Below are positions 63,720 to 64,000 of a DNA stretch of 64,000 bases, one piece after another. The DNA is from Pseudonocardia sp. EC080619-01 (GTDB taxonomy: Bacteria > Actinomycetota > Actinomycetes > Mycobacteriales > Pseudonocardiaceae), in the NCBI RefSeq assembly GCF_001420995.1, contig NZ_CP012184.1, positions 3,518,501 to 3,582,500 of the forward strand, read 5' to 3'. Position 1 is the first letter of the stretch, and the number at the start of each line of letters is the position of its first letter. Position numbers and translations under genes: made by a program. The notes under the pieces were generated by a model. The model was not told the DNA's origin and ran no database searches. It worked only from the letters and a program-made list of their open reading frames with translations.

Positions 63720-64000
63720 ATGGGACTCGAGGAGAACCTGCCCAGCGGTGTCCTGCTGACCAACGTCGAGAAGCTGGTCAACTGGACCCGGAAGTCGTCG
63801 CTCTGGCCCGCCACGTTCGGCCTGGCCTGCTGCGCCATCGAGATGATGACCACCGGCGCACCGCGCTACGACCTCGCGCGGTTCGGCATGGAGGTCTTCC
63901 GTGCCTCGCCGCGCCAGGCCGACCTGATGATCGTCGCGGGCCGGGTGAGCAACAAGATGGCGCCGGTCCTGCGCCAGATCTACGACCAGATGCCCGAGCC
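63720..64000 (+). CDS. nuoB: NADH-quinone oxidoreductase subunit B, N-terminal part
   Basis: The frame begins at ATG 63720, 7 nt after nuoA, and is open to the window end (93 residues). [30 protein letters not shown] contains the adjacent Cys pair that ligates cluster N2, and [23 protein letters not shown] is the next conserved block. Subunit B links the peripheral and membrane arms of Complex I and touches the quinone. Confidence 0.95.
   Translation, partial: MGLEENLPSGVLLTNVEKLVNWTRKSSLWPATFGLACCAIEMMTTGAPRYDLARFGMEVFRASPRQADLMIVAGRVSNKMAPVLRQIYDQMPE

Overview
This is a 64 kb stretch of chromosome from a very GC-rich actinomycete. Gene order and protein sequences point to the order Pseudonocardiales, most likely Pseudonocardia (inferred from gene content and order; not checked against a database). 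From memory, the order follows the Mycobacterium tuberculosis Rv0489-Rv0558 block closely: gpmA, senX3-regX3, Ppx/GppA, proC, the small HTH protein and bS22, then hemACDB, hemL, the System II cytochrome c genes and the men genes. It also has Streptomyces-like features: a bldN-type sigma factor with its anti-sigma protein, a bldC gene, and rex in front of hemA. No phage, transposon, CRISPR, tRNA or rRNA was found; this is ordinary chromosomal core.

Layout. 1-2.2 kb: end of a dimethylargininase-like gene, ornithine aminotransferase, phosphoglycerate mutase. 2.4-5.4 kb: SenX3/RegX3 phosphate two-component system and an exopolyphosphatase-type protein. 5.4-12.3 kb: membrane protein, sugar-phosphate isomerase-like protein, thioesterase, ProC, small HTH protein, 33-residue bS22, epimerase and acyltransferase. 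12.3-16.2 kb (minus strand): HAD hydrolase, membrane anti-sigma (DUF5667/RsbN-like) and BldN-type sigma factor. 16.4-19.9 kb: acyl-CoA synthetase, glutaredoxin-like protein and membrane molybdoenzyme, translationally coupled. 20-28.4 kb: rex-hemA-hemC-hemD, then hemB, a membrane protein and hemL, together the C5 route from glutamyl-tRNA to uroporphyrinogen III. 28.4-33.2 kb: histidine phosphatase, TlpA, CcdA, ResB and CcsB, which attach heme to c-type cytochromes, then a MinD-like ATPase. 35.3-37.4 kb: BldC, a tandem pair of small secreted proteins and small membrane proteins. 37.4-42.6 kb: menA, a secreted barrel protein, menE, menB. 42.7-54.8 kb: accessory metabolism, including a hydroxyacid-oxoacid transhydrogenase next to a YdiJ-like FAD/Fe-S dehydrogenase, a frameshifted aldo/keto reductase, an ABC-F protein and an MFS transporter. 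54.9-62 kb: menD, menF-type isochorismate synthase, CysQ-like phosphatase, PimB/MgtA-type glycosyltransferase, menG. 62-63.3 kb: a 1.4 kb non-coding repeat region. 63.3 kb to the end: nuoA and the start of nuoB.

The common theme is respiration: heme, cytochrome c maturation, menaquinone and Complex I lie side by side, and the sequence suggests a shared regulator. Near-consensus Rex operators lie upstream of rex-hemACD (20036-20053) and nuoA (63142-63159), so NADH/NAD+ balance probably controls both. A second window-wide pattern is leaderless transcription: about 18 genes have a TANNNT-type -10 hexamer ending 6-8 nt before the start codon and no ribosome binding site. The most unusual sequence is the menG-nuoA gap, filled with TGTGCGG heptads and 19-bp tandem units at a period of about 19-20 bp.
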